A stretch of 64,000 bases of DNA from positions 4,452,193 through 4,516,192 of the forward strand of contig NC_087062.1 in NCBI RefSeq assembly GCF_963678635.1, read 5' to 3'. A program made the translations under genes and the position numbers. Origin of the DNA: Symsagittifera roscoffensis (lineage: Eukaryota; Xenacoelomorpha; Acoela; Convolutidae). A model generated the notes under the pieces. The model saw only the letters and a list, made by a program, of their open reading frames with translations. It had not been told where the DNA came from and ran no database searches. The first letter of the stretch is position 1. Each line of letters starts with the position of its first letter. This document shows positions 43,730 to 56,300 of this stretch, in pieces.

Positions 43730-44245
43730 CCACGAACATACAGGCACAAAATTGTGCGCCTATCCAGTGCACAATTTAGCCGCGTAATGGTTTTTTAAGT
43801 TTTCTTCTGGGCATAATGTTTTTTTTTCTATAGTTTTTCTGCTATCTTGAAACTCTTGATGATAAAATACGGGGCTGATATAGGATCATAGGAATGTTGA
43901 AATTTGAAATTTTTGCCGAACTTTTTAAAGTGGTACCCGGGGTGACATCCATAGAAGAAAAATACTTATCATACAATTTCATATATGAAGTCTGTGGAAA
44001 AATGCTTGTCATAGAAAATTCAAAAAAAAATTTAAAAGTGTTTCAAAAATTTTTAATGAACATTTTTGGTCTGCTTGCATCTTTTGAAGCTTTCTGGTCA
44101 TCAAAAAATTCTTTTGTTCTTTACCTTCCTTTGATCGTTTCGACTAAAATTTAACATGTTTACAGACTTGTCTTTGGAATCAGGAACATACAAAAAGAAA
44201 ATTGTGCGCCTATCCACCGCACAGTTTGACCTCGCAATGTTAATT
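43730..44245. repeat. Two M2-family right ends flanking an M1-family left end
   Basis: AAATTGTGCGCCTATCC-GTGCACAATTTAGCCGCGTAATG ends near 43789 and a similar end near 44239. Between them CCCGGGGTGACATCC (43937) starts an M1-like block. No left partner of the M2 ends was found nearby. Confidence 0.6.
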
Positions 44246-44659
44246 AAAGGCTCTCACATTAAAAAGAAATTGTAAAAACAACAAGATGAAAAAGATAAAC
44301 TTTTATTTTAATCAACGAATAAAGACAAATAGAATTGAATAGCCGTCATCAGACAGAAATATTTGTTTAATGGTACTTTTAGACGCAACTACCCATTACG
44401 TGATTTAAATCCAGTAGCCCAATGCAATTGATACTATGCAACATCCATAATATTTGACTCCTGATTCTCGAAGTTCATAATAATTTTTTTATTAGTCAAC
44501 GATAAGGGAACAAAATAAATAAACCAAGAACAAATTTTGAAAATTTCTTTACTAAAGAAAACTTTCTGTGCTCGTACACGCTGATCCCCAAAGATTAATT
44601 GATTAGTGGAAGGCATGAACTGATTTTTGCAGAAACTGATGTCTAAATAAAGATCAAAC

Positions 44660-45070
44660 AAAACTGCTCGTATCAGGGCGAAGCCCTGAACGTTACGACT
44701 GCCTTTTAAAATCTATCGAGCAGAAGATACATGAAAATTTAAATGTGAAAAAATCAATATTTTTTAAATTTGAGATTTTTTTGTAAAAAACATCCACCAC
44801 ATGTCATATTAGGTGCAAAGTGATAAATTTTGCTCCTATTCACGAATCAGTTATGGCATATAAGCTTCCTTGAACCAATTTGGAGCGATTTCTAAGAGGG
44901 ATTAAATCTTCGCTTACGCGTCAATAGCGCGAGCGAAATATATCGCGCGTTAATTGTCCCAAATTGGCCACAATGGCAATCTTCAAACCCCCATAACTTT
45001 AAGAAAAATGATCACAGGTGAAATATTTTTTCAAAATTGAGCTCAGGACAACAATACCGTTCGAATGATA
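44660..45070. repeat. Interspersed repeat family R1, copy 2
   Basis: Starts CTGCTCGTATCAGGGCGAAG. Its later part CGCGTTAATTGTCCCAAATTGGCC matches CGCACGTTAATTGTCTCAGATTGGCC in copy 3 (about 62695-62720), followed in both by an ACAGGT-AA block and GAGCTCA. Confidence 0.75.
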
Positions 45071-45431
45071 TAAAAAAATACAATCAAAATAGCTAGTTAA
45101 AAAGTCGAAAATTGTCTGAAGAAAAAAACCCACCCCGAGCACAAGTTTTCCGTTACTTTTGTATCGAAAGTCAGAACAAAAACAAAAAAGCGTGAATTGA
45201 CAGTTTATGTAAAATTATTCTCCTAAGCAAATGTTTCAAAAATTTGAGCCACAAAGTTTATCATATTTTCTAAAATAATTTTTAGCAAAAACCGAAACGA
45301 TCATTTTTGTGTCGCCCAAGTGAACAATAAAATTGAGAGGATCTTATAACCCAACAAAATAATCTAACAGACGATACAATTGTTGGCGATCATTTTCATC
45401 ACTCTGGTATACTGAAACACAATTCTGGGGG

Positions 45432-46260
45432 ATCCCACACTGAAGTTTCATGGATATTAATTGATTATATCGGATTTTCATTGTCAGTCTCTGTAAAAAA
45501 AACAAAAATAATCTATTATAATCGATTGAAAATGGATTACAATGATAATATTGTTCAACCATTAAAATCACTACATATTCGATTATTTTCAAAAAATTTT
45601 ATTTAAAAAAAAATTCATTTTAATCGATTATAATCAATAATAACGTATTTTATTAAATCATTTTTTCATAATTTTGTTGAACCTAAGTTGATTATTTTGT
45701 TCTCCTGCTTAATTTATTTTTTTCTATTTTCAATCGAGCTCATGAAAAATAAAAAAAATTTACCTATAGATCCAACACCAGCTCTCCATCCCCCCTCCAC
45801 GACAACCCGTACTTACAGTTAGGTGGGTGGTGGGGGAGGCTTGTGGTGGTACGTTTGGGGGGGGGACGTTTGGGGTACGTTGGGCGGGGGAGGAACTGGT
45901 CAAAAATGCTGTTTTTGGGAACTTTTTGGAAAATTACTACATATTGGCCGCCTCTGGATGAACGTGTTCGTTCGAGTTTTGCACAAAGTTGCAAAAATTA
46001 GAGCCGTTTTTTACAAAAATCAATCAATTTTCATGGATTTTATGTACAAAAGATAATCCATTATATTGAAAACCAAAATGGATTATAATCGATTATAATG
46101 GATGATAATGGATTAATACTTTTCAAAAAAATCGAACATAGAGGGTTAAAAATCAATTACGAGGTCTAAATATACCAGAATATTCGATTATATAGACAAC
46201 ATTTTAGTCAAAAAAAGTCCATTATAATCGATTAATACCCATGAAACTTCGGTGCGGGAT
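45432..46260. mobile_element. Inverted-repeat element with G-rich core
   Basis: Ends of about 45 bp are reverse complements with few mismatches: ATCCCACACTGAAGTTTCATGG at 45432, and ATCCCGCACCGAAGTTTCATGG reading leftward from 46260. Both continue into TATTAAT-GATTATA. Repeated GATTATAATCGATTATAAT palindromes lie inside both ends. No transposase is visible. Confidence 0.7.
45823..45893 (+). other. G-rich tract, G-quadruplex potential
   Basis: Runs of 5, 9, 4, 3 and 5 G within 60 bases, partly as a repeat of TACGTTTGGGG. It is the core of the inverted-repeat element. Confidence 0.75.
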
Positions 46261-47520
46261 ATACAAGTTATTTCAAAAAGAAAATACCACTCAATGAAGC
46301 ATACCAGAAGGTAACAAAAAATTAATTCAAAATTAACACACTCTAGAAAGAATTTTTAGATTTATCCCAGGAATCTCGTAATTTATACAAACATCAAAAT
46401 TTACTACTCGTACGTAAATTTCGAAAAAAGATCACTCAAAATATTTGAAAAAAATCATCAAAAGTTATTTGTATAAAAAATCATATTAGACAAAAAGGAA
46501 AAGAAATGCATCACATGAGTTAACCACTAATTGCTCAATCACAAGTTTAGACATAACATAAAAACGACAGGGTAAAATACCAAGTAAATTCTTCCTTAGA
46601 ATATCTCGCGAACCACATTTGAACGGAGTACCACAGCAAAAAATAAAAGACTACAACAGAAAAAAACATGGAAAAATAGATATCTGATGGAAAAGATAAA
46701 TCCCACAGAGCAAAACAAGAAATCGGATCTAGGAAGCTCTCCAAGATTTCAATCACAACCGACAGAATATTAGCAAACTTTCATGCACAATCAAATTTCC
46801 TTTAAAATAAGTTTCGAAAAAAAAATTAATAAAAATTGCAGAACAGAGTTGTAACCATTCGTCCACTTAAAAAGTCCACTGAAAAATTATAGTTGTTTTA
46901 ACTCTTGACACACTACGGTAAAAATTCAACATTCAAAATCATTCTTTTATTATCTTTAATCAAGAAGCAATAACTGCAACTCGACTTGAAATCGCTAGCT
47001 CCCCTATTTTGCAAAATAAAACAATCAGTTCAGACTAGAAAAAATACATTTAGAGCAAAAAGAACTGAGAAAGCAGTTGAAAAGTTCAAAAATCTACAAA
47101 CAATTTTCACCCACAGGATAAAAAACTAACATATTACGACCAAAATAGATGACAAAAACAAAATAATTGAAAACATCAATCGAAAAAATCATTCCCAATC
47201 TTCTGAAACTATATCGGCAAAAAGAAAGCAAAAACATCTCTCAGTTTTTCAAATGCTGAACTCTGAAAAGTTAATTGCAATTTTCAATGAATAATTGATT
47301 GAAGTAAAACTTAATCAACAGTAAAAAAAAATTCATGATCTATTCTCAGGTACTTGCCACCAGCCCGACTATCGGCTTTCTGTTTTTAATTGTGCAGAGA
47401 CAACCCGATCATCAGCAGTCCTATACTTTCAATTATTCTTCAGCAAAGCCCGATCATTGCCAATTCTCACTCCTTATCAAATAATAATTACATGCAGTGA
47501 GCTCAATCCAATCATTATAA
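46261..47520. other. Intergenic, no gene seen
   Basis: AT-rich; the short frames here look random. Confidence 0.4.
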
Positions 47521-47522
47521 TA

Positions 47523-47790
47523 TTATGCGGCCAAACTGTGCACTGGATAGGCGCACAATTTGGTGTCTCTGAGTCTTTGGAATTAGGACTCAAGTGTTTA
47601 AACAAGCTCCAAGATATAGTGGATTTCATTTACAAATTTTTGTGGATTCCACGCTCAAATACAAGTATGGTAATTCCTTTCGGCCCATTTTTTGTCGCTG
47701 ATTCCGCAACGAGCAAAACAGCTAGTTTGAGAGCGGATTCCACAACATTAAAGCGGAATCCGCAAATGTTGTAGATTCCGCATTTTCTTA
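47523..47790. repeat. M2-family left end and GAATCCGC repeat
   Basis: TTATGCGGCCAAACTGTGCACTGGATAGGCGCACAATTTGG, like the left end at 19683, followed after 140 bases by several GGATTCCRCAA units. No right end is visible close by. Confidence 0.6.
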
Positions 47791-50700
47791 GTTATGCCGA
47801 AAGAAAAAAACTCTTGCGTGAACATTTAGGAGCTATAGCAGAATTTTAGCTAATGCATGATATTTAGTTAAAGTAGAAAAATTTAACTGTTGTCAGTGGA
47901 AACCAAAAACATATCTTAAATCAATGGTTAACTAAAAATGTGGATGTACTCCATTTTTAATTGAGATACTTTTCCCATCAAGCTGTTTTTGGGACCAAAA
48001 TTTGAGAAACACATCATTTTAAAGACGAATAATCAAGCTTAGTGCTTAAGAAATGCGAAAAACGGTTGTGGTTTGGTGAAATTGTGACTTTGTGACTATA
48101 ACCAACGGCTATAGTTGGGATGAGTTCTGAGGCTATTGGAATGACAGCCAGTGGCGATGTTTTAAATGTTCTGATAACCTCTAACCATCTCAAATACTTG
48201 ATCTAAAAATTCTGTTAGTCTCTGACCTAAATGTGTTGTTTTATCAGCATAGAAGATTATCACTTCAAACCACTCTGAGCTTAATCGCCGTGTTAAAATC
48301 TCTGAATTTGAAACTCGGATTAAAGAACGGATAAAAATAATTAAGTTGCTTAACTTCGATTAAATATCGCACTTAGCTTAAAAGTTTACAGCGAAAGCTG
48401 AATAAATTTTTGCCTTTATAATCCACGAATACTTTACTTCGTCTCAATTGATTCTGTTTTTGAGATTGAAAAACTGGAAAAAAATGTTAGAGACTGTAGT
48501 CAGTCTGGTGACTTCATACTGCTTGCTGTGGTTGAAGTTGAGCTATTTTCAGTGATTGAGTAAATAGTTTTGGCAGTTATTTAGATTTAACTGTTGTCAT
48601 TTAATGAAAATGAGCTCTTGGAAAGTCTCGTTGATGACCCTCAAAAACGTTTTAACTTAAAAACTTTTTGATAGTTTCTTTTCATACGGTATAGATCCAG
48701 ATTCTGTAGAGTGTCAAGAAGTTAGAAAAGTGGAAAACTAAACGTATATTTTTCAATTGACTTTTCGTTATGATGCTTGGTTTGAAAAACAACTGTAAGT
48801 ACAAGTAAACAGTTTTTCTAATTTAATTTTTCAGATTTCTATTATTTGCGTAACAAAATTGAGCTTATAAAAATGCTAATGAGAAAGGAAGTTTGAATGA
48901 AGCTTAAGCTAACAAATCGAAACTCACACAAACTTTTTTTCGCACTATAAATAACTGCACTCAAAGTTTTTTTGTTGCATGAAAATTGTCAATAATGTTT
49001 CCTTGCTTCTGTTTTTTCTGTCTGATTACTGAAAAAACAAATGCATATATTGGCTAACCAAAAGCAATAAAATTTTTTATTGTGCATTCAGAGTAGCATT
49101 TGCAGTGCTGAAAAAAACTGAGTATAATTATGAACGGTTCTCAACTGAGTTTTGAAAATGTTAATTTACAAAATTCATTCACACAATTGCACGCCAGAAC
49201 GTTGAGAAAGAAAAAGATGTAATTTTGTAAAAGTATACTTTTCATCTGAACAAGAACACATAGCTTTGGAAAATTTAGAGGGTTTCTCTTGAACTCAAAA
49301 GTTTGTGCTAACAAACTCTTCTAATAAAAATGTAGCTTTCCTTAGCTCTTTGGAGAAATTTCTTCAGTACAAAACAAATTTGAATTTTTTTTAAGATCAT
49401 TTACATTTTCAATCCATGTGAATTTGAACCCTTGGATTTGCACAATTTGAAAAAAATTCTTAAACGCAAAATTTGATGGTAAAAAAACCCTCCTGAAGTG
49501 ACACATAATCTGTAATGAAGAAGCTTCTGTAAGTGTGATGGATATTTTTCTTGATTGCATCAGACTGATCAAGTTTCGACACAAAAAAAAGTTAAGTTGA
49601 ATATGTTTTGTAGAGAATTTGATGGATTTCACTACCGTGCAAAAAAAATTAATTGAATTAAATCCGTTTATTAGGTATTAACATTGGGTAGTATTTTGTC
49701 TGGTTTAACATCGAGTTAAATCGATTTCAATCTCAAGTTTGTCAAGGACAGTTTGATTTTTCTATTAAATTCCGCAACAGTTTGCGGATTACGCTCAATA
49801 ATGTAGATTTCAGTTGCCACTCGTAAATTCCGCTGAAAATTGCGGAGTGTGCGACAGCGAAACAGTTATATCATATATATTCTTATTTGTTTTCGGATTC
49901 TACAAGTTCTTCCGGATTCCATGAAAGTCGCCTGTTTTTGGAGGGATTTCCAGCGACACGTTTTTTTAACCGCATGTTCGTGGAATCTAAAACAGCAAAG
50001 AAGATCAAAGAAATTTAACAAAGTCGCCGATTCCCCGACAAATCTGTTTTCGGCTTGTTTCGGAATCCACAGTTTGTCTTTTGCATGAAGTCCTAAAAAT
50101 CCAATCCAATCTGTCAGCAGTTCCAATCATCAGCATTCCCAAACCACTATGTATTCTGAAATTTGACCAGCATCCCAATCATCAGAAAGGTACAACACAA
50201 CATTTACCTCTGATAAAAAATCAAATGCCGGAGCATAACATGGAACTAACGTTTCAAATTCGTCATACTTGCTCGAAAGAACGACTTGATTGGCCTAATC
50301 GTCTCCAGAGAACAGTTTAAAAGACATTATTGTTCCCTGCATTGTTAGCAAAAAAAGTTTTCTGAGAATATTTTGCCGAAAACGACGCTTTCGATAAACT
50401 ATAACAAAATTATGCAACGTTTCATCTTATATAAGCAATAAAATAATATTTTTGACAACGAATATTGACAAGCATTAACATTTGGCAAGCATTAACATTT
50501 AGCTTTAATTTTTTTTCTCCATATTTTTTCAAAAACAATATTTTTAAATTGACATCTTCTAAAATTGTTTTTTTTCTATTTTCAGTTCGCCTCTGACGAA
50601 AAGATCTCAGTCCAAAAATATTATTCTGTCGCACAGCAACAGGCTACAGTGCTGATTTAAACTAACTGGACAAAACAATCAAATTTGAAGAAAGCAAAAC

Positions 50701-51230
50701 GTACTTCTCAATATGGATTGAGAACAAAAATTGCTTAGAATGCTACCAGAAGTTTTGTGATTTAAAGGTTTTGCAAATTTCCTAACCAAATTTATTTTCA
50801 AAAGATTGGCTGCTTTTATTAAATCATAAAATGCAGCCATTCTGACTGCTTTTGATAATTCCCAAATTAAACTAAAACTGTCTTTTCCATTGACGAGCAA
50901 GATATATCACGGTGAATTTCCCACAGAAGGGTATAATCTTTCCTCTTGAAAAAAAAATTTTCTCCTCTAGGGAAAATATATAATTTGACTATTAAACAAA
51001 AATAAGTTTACTTATACAGATTTTTGGAGATTATAACTTCCTAAAATTTTGTTAGACTGAAGTGACTGCCACTGTGATATAACGTGCTCATCAATTGAAT
51101 TGACAGTCCTAGCATAGTTTGTCTTTAATTAAACACAAAGGGGTTTCAACTTGGTGTTTTCTTTTGGTTCCGGATTTTGCAAAATAAATGCAAACATCAA
51201 AATTGAAATTCTAAATTTTTCATTTTTTTT
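47791..51230. other. Intergenic, no gene seen
   Basis: Only a scattered block of TTCCGC motifs (49765-49925). Frames of 70-96 codons here show no recognisable domain. Confidence 0.4.
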
Positions 51231-51249
51231 GTTTTTTTTCCGGATAATC

Positions 51250-51860
51250 TAAATCAGCACTGTGCTCTTGTCTGTTGCATTTAGCAAGCAAATCAAAATA
51301 GCAATAGTCTTTCGAGTTTTAGTACTACTGGACTCAAAGAAACGTTTTTGTAAACAATTCATGAGAACTAACGAGTTAAAACGTGAAAAATAATTGAGGT
51401 TTTAATACATAAGCGTTTGTCTATCACTGTTAGAGGCTGGCCATCGAGTCAACTTTAAAAAAGCACGTTTAGTTGATATTGAGCCCCAAATTGTAATTAA
51501 ACGGTGAGTTAACTTTTCTTAGCTTTTTCATCTAATACAGATATCAAACTTAAACTAATCTTGTTTTACCGGCTCGATATCCGTGTTTTATTTTTAGGCA
51601 AGTTTCAGTAGTACCACTAAAAGTAATTTTAGTACCGAAAAAATATAAGCTAATCGAGTTTTGGTTGCAAATAGTCTACAAGTTAGACTCGATACTCTAA
51701 ATTTGCGCAGATTAAAACGCAATTATATTATATGTATACATAGTGTTTCAAATATGTAGCAACAAAATTGCAAAGGTCGGAAGAATTGCGCCGGTCGCGG
51801 TCATCTATTCATAAGTCGCGTCGGTCGCAAACAGTATCACTGGCTTCCGCTGGTCACAGA
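51250..51860. repeat. Local duplication, copy 1
   Basis: Blocks such as AGAGG-TGGCCATC-AGT, GAGGTTTTAATACATAA and a GGTCGC-GTCGGTCGC stretch (51775-51870) recur in order at 52600-53300. Confidence 0.6.
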
Positions 51861-52599
51861 CACAGATCAGAGTTTTACTATTGAGGAGATATCGAAGGGC
51901 GATCACATAGGTCTCGAAAATTTTTTTTGCGATCTTCCCTAGTCTGCGAAACAACAAAATTTGGTTAAGTAATCCTTATTATAAAACACAACTTTGTTGC
52001 GCAATAGCTTAAAAATATAGTTGTCGTTTCTGAGGTTAAAATTTATCCTATTGAGTTTTTTGTTAATCGTTTTTTGTCAGATGTTTTTTATCTTGTACGT
52101 GAAAAAGGTAAAACTAGATTTTCGGGGGTTTTATTCCGCGTAAGGTTTTTTATATATAAAAATGTGAAAACTAGGAAATTTCTTTTTTTTTGTAATCTAC
52201 ATTGAATTAACTTTGATATATTTTTTTGAATTCGACGCTACAGAAAACAGAAACTAACAATTTTGTTCCAAGTATATCTTGGAATCCAAATACAATTGAA
52301 TTAATTTTGAAAAAATCAACCTCCAAAATCATCGGATTGACATCTGCTACTAATTTGTAAAGTTTTTTGTCCAATTTGGGCAGATTTGGAGTTAAAATTT
52401 ACTTAATTGAGGATCCCATATATTTTTTATTTGTAAGGACTGTTCGCGCATTTTCAATTTTACATATGACAAAACTTTGGAACCCTGCTAGAAAATCTAA
52501 GATTTCTTCTCCAAAAAACATTGGACTATTTGTAGATTCGATATCAAATTACTCTCAAAGAAGTTTGTTTGGCAGAAGTTTCTTTCGGCAGCAATCGGC

Positions 52600-53300
52600 T
52601 TTTGTTTGTAAACTGTTGTCTATAACAAATTGCAAAAGAATCTGTTGCTTCGCGCACAGCAATAATTGCCCTTATTTGATGATTTTGGCTGTTTATTCAA
52701 ACAAAACATTCTATAAAACTATTTTGTATTTTGAGTTTTATATACCACTAGACTTGAAAAAAGTGTCTAATCAGTTCATACGAAAATGTTTGATTCAACT
52801 AGCGAGTTACAACATGAAAGCTAAAAGAGATTTTAATACATAAACTTTTAGCCATTTTGACTGTTAGAGCGTTGGCCATCCAGTTAATTTTCAACAAACA
52901 CGTTCAGTTGAAACCGACCGAAACCAAACTTCTAACAACACTGTGAGTTACCTTTCAAAATAGTTTCCTACTATTTGCATCTAATTTAAATATATACCAT
53001 ACACTGTTCGTGCTTTTCCTGGGTCAAGATCTGCAACATACATCTAAATTTTAAATATCAAAACAAAAAAAAACTCGAACAAAACGAAAAATGATTTTTT
53101 AAAATGCTTTTAAGCGCGGATAATGGGTTGTCCGAAAAGGCGCAAAATTTAAGTTTCATGATAAATTTTAAATACTATTTGAAGCATGTTAAAATAAAAG
53201 GACAACGGTTGCGGAAATTGCTCCGGTCGTTGCGACCAACTATTCTTTGATCGCGTCTGTTGCGGATAGCTTTATTTGACCTCTACAATCGCGGAAAAAT
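52600..53300. repeat. Local duplication, copy 2
   Basis: Same blocks as 51250-51860, offset by about 1.43 kb: AGAGATTTTAATACATAA, GAGCGTTGGCCATCCAGTTA and GCTCCGGTCGTTGCGACC. The 158-codon plus frame at 52367-52843 overlaps it and is not supported as a gene. Confidence 0.6.
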
Positions 53301-56300
53301 TAAAATTTGATTGTAGCGCTTTGGAAAAAATCAAATTTGGTATCGACAGTCTGGAAATCTGTTAAAAGCTAATCGATGAAAAACTTGAAGCGTGTGACGA
53401 AGCTGAGGCTTCTGATGAAATGAAATTTTTGGTAAGCCAAGCTAAGGCACCTGCTAAGAATTTAGTTTTTCGCTCTTTTTTGTGATTTTTTTTCTACATT
53501 GAAGCAAATTGTTTAGTAAATCTATCTTTCAAAACATCACTCAAAATTCGTTTGGGTTTTCACTCGGAAATGGCAATATAATGACTCATATGCACATCAA
53601 AAGAAATGATAAAGCCTCAAAATTGCGTTAACTTGTCTGTAAAATAGTCCAAAATCAACTTTTCAAACAAAACAATCAAACATCACTGTAACTACACCTT
53701 ACTTGTTTTCAATTGGCAAGATCATTTTTATTTGTTCAAAAAAACAGTTCACGTTTTCATTTTTGATGAAAATAGTTTTCCAGCTGTTTCAAATTACTAC
53801 CTTCCTTAAAAAATTTCAATTCAATTTAGGAAATTGCTCATTATCTAAGAAAAATATTTCCTTCTGATCCGTGATTTTTTTTGAGAAACTTTTTGATTAT
53901 TGTGTTTCTGCTGATGTTTATGGATTTCAAAACTCAAACTTTGCAAGACAAAAGGCCTGGTTTTCACTAAAACCTTTAAAAACAGCCCTGGACTTTTAGA
54001 CATGTATAAAAAATTCAGGGTAATTCTCGAAAGGCATAGCCACGGTTTTAACTCTAGCCACCCGAGATCTATCGATTTACAACTTTACAATGATTGTGAT
54101 CGGATCTATTTCTCTTTTGATTGCAGGAAAAAATTGGGAAAAAGATCATCACAGCTATTAATCGAATCGAATTACAGCTCGAATCGTTTTTTCGATAAGT
54201 TTTGAAGCTGTCAATTTTCGATTTATTGATACAGTATTCAACTACAAATTATCCTATCTGCAAACATCATCTTCAGAACTGTTGCAAATGGTATTTACGC
54301 AGATTTTCAAAAAAACATTTTTTTAGGTCGACCGAATTGATTGTCGAGCTCTCCCCAAGCACGGTTTAGTCCTGTTTTGGACAAATTTTCTGCGCCGCAT
54401 GCAAAATGTTGAAAAAAGTCCAAAAAAGGCATTTTTAGGCACTTTTTGAAAAATTTTGACCAAAAAATAGCGTTTTTTTGGCGCGCGCTCCCCCCTCAAA
54501 ACAGTATATATTGGCGCCGAAGATGCCTTTGGAAAAGTTTTAGAGTCGGTCAGCCAAAAATGGATTTCTTAAAAAGTACCAAAGGGCGGACCCTTTGGCT
54601 CGGCAGGGGGTCGAATCCCTGATGGGGGGGGGTTCGTCCGCCCTCCTGCCATCCCCTAAATCCGCCCCTGCTCAAATACTAAATAACAAAGCCACTTGGA
54701 GTATATAGTTAAGTAATTTATCTCTTATCTGATTTCAATGAAGGGTACTTTCAAAAAATTGCAAACACAAGATCTCCACAGACAAATTCATTTACAAATT
54801 CATTCTGCCATTTTTTTGCCTTAAATAACTTAAAAAATTTGCCCTAAAAGTACCTATAACTGCAAAACCGAAACGAGATTTTAAAAATACTATTCGATTT
54901 CAAGCTGAAGAGAGCGATAATGTCGGATCGTAGAAACAAAAAATCAAAATCAGATTTTTCAAAACAGTTTGTGTAATGTACATTACAAAAGTTTCTTAGA
55001 GCCACGTTTTCAGAACTACAATTTTTCACCTCTTCTTATTTTTTTTTTCAGATGCAGTGTGATCGATTTCTGCTGCAGCCTTTCTTTAGACAAAAAAAAA
55101 GATTTACTACAGCGAGCGCTCTTTTCTCTAGATTTTTTTTGGTTTAACATGGAACACTTTATGGAAACCGTAATGATGAAAGATTTTGACACTCAGCTCT
55201 CACAAATTTTGTCTAGTAGATATCAAATAGCAAATTTTTTTTTTTTTTAAACTGAAAATTTTATCCTCGGCATGAAACATCAAATTTGAATGTGATAATT
55301 TTTATTTTCAAAAATGAAAACGCATAAGGTTTGTCTTAAAGATAAGAAAGCGAAAATTTTTTTGTTAAATTTAATTTTTATACGAATTTTCAAAATTTTT
55401 TTTCTTCATAATGTTATAAGGCAAACATGTATTATTTCAAGGAGTATTTTGAAAGTTATTTGTATTTAATTAGCTGGGAATTTGGCATGCTGTTTTGTAA
55501 CAAATATTTTTTAGCAGGCAAAAGTAAATCCCTAAAACCACTATTATAATAACTGAAGATTTATATTTTGGCTGTTCCCTAAGAAAAAAATGATTTGTAC
55601 TGCATCATAATTTTTTATCGACAGAGAAGGGCAGAGAATTTTGTGCTAGAAAAGGTTTTTTCCAGTATTTCTGGTTTGAGCCCTGGTCGACATCCACAAA
55701 ATTTCTAAGTTCAATTTTAAGATAAGAACAAATGCCTTTCAGATTTTTTCACAGTATAGAAAATGCGTACCATGCTTATTTCAAACAGATTGGTTGAACT
55801 ATGCATTGAATGGCCCAAACAAGCGTGTTCCCCATAGTATGGATTTTTTTTTGTTTATAATTTTCTGTGAATCTGTCAGATCGAGCCATTGAATGATCTG
55901 ACTGGAATTGGTCGACTTGCATAAAACAATGAAAGTTAAATAAAAACTTATCATAGCAGAAACATCACCAATTGTTTTTTAGTATAAAAACAAACAGAAA
56001 CTGAAATAAGACTCAATGCACAAACCTTGATAGTTATGCAACGCTTTTTGTACTTCTCAAAGTAGTAAAATACTGAAATACTCAAAGACTTTTCAATCGG
56101 AGCAAACAAAAAAGCAACTTGTATCTACACTGCTATTATTTTAGTAACTTCTCCGATTGCTTCTTTATACTTACAATTTCTGGCTTTGGACGTTGTTTCT
56201 GATCCAAAAAAGAATGTTTTTTTTTGGTCTCTAACTTTTGCAATTATGCAGGTGTTCGAGTTTGAACTTGTCTTCTCCTTAAAAAAAGAATTCTTTTTAA

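Noticed and set aside
45344-45592. 82-codon minus ORF with CVSVYQSDENDRQQLYRLLD
   Set aside because: Looked exon-like, but it overlaps the left end of an inverted-repeat element, and no matching exon or poly(A) signal was seen.
49765-49925. Possible transposon end from TTCCGC motifs
   Set aside because: Motifs present but no terminal inverted repeat or boundary could be defined.
52367-52843. 158-codon plus ORF
   Set aside because: Starts at TTG, lies in a local duplication, its other copy has no such frame, and no domain is visible.
54969-55250. 93-codon plus frame with an acceptor-like TTTTTTTTTCAG
   Set aside because: Low complexity, no donor or partner exon found.
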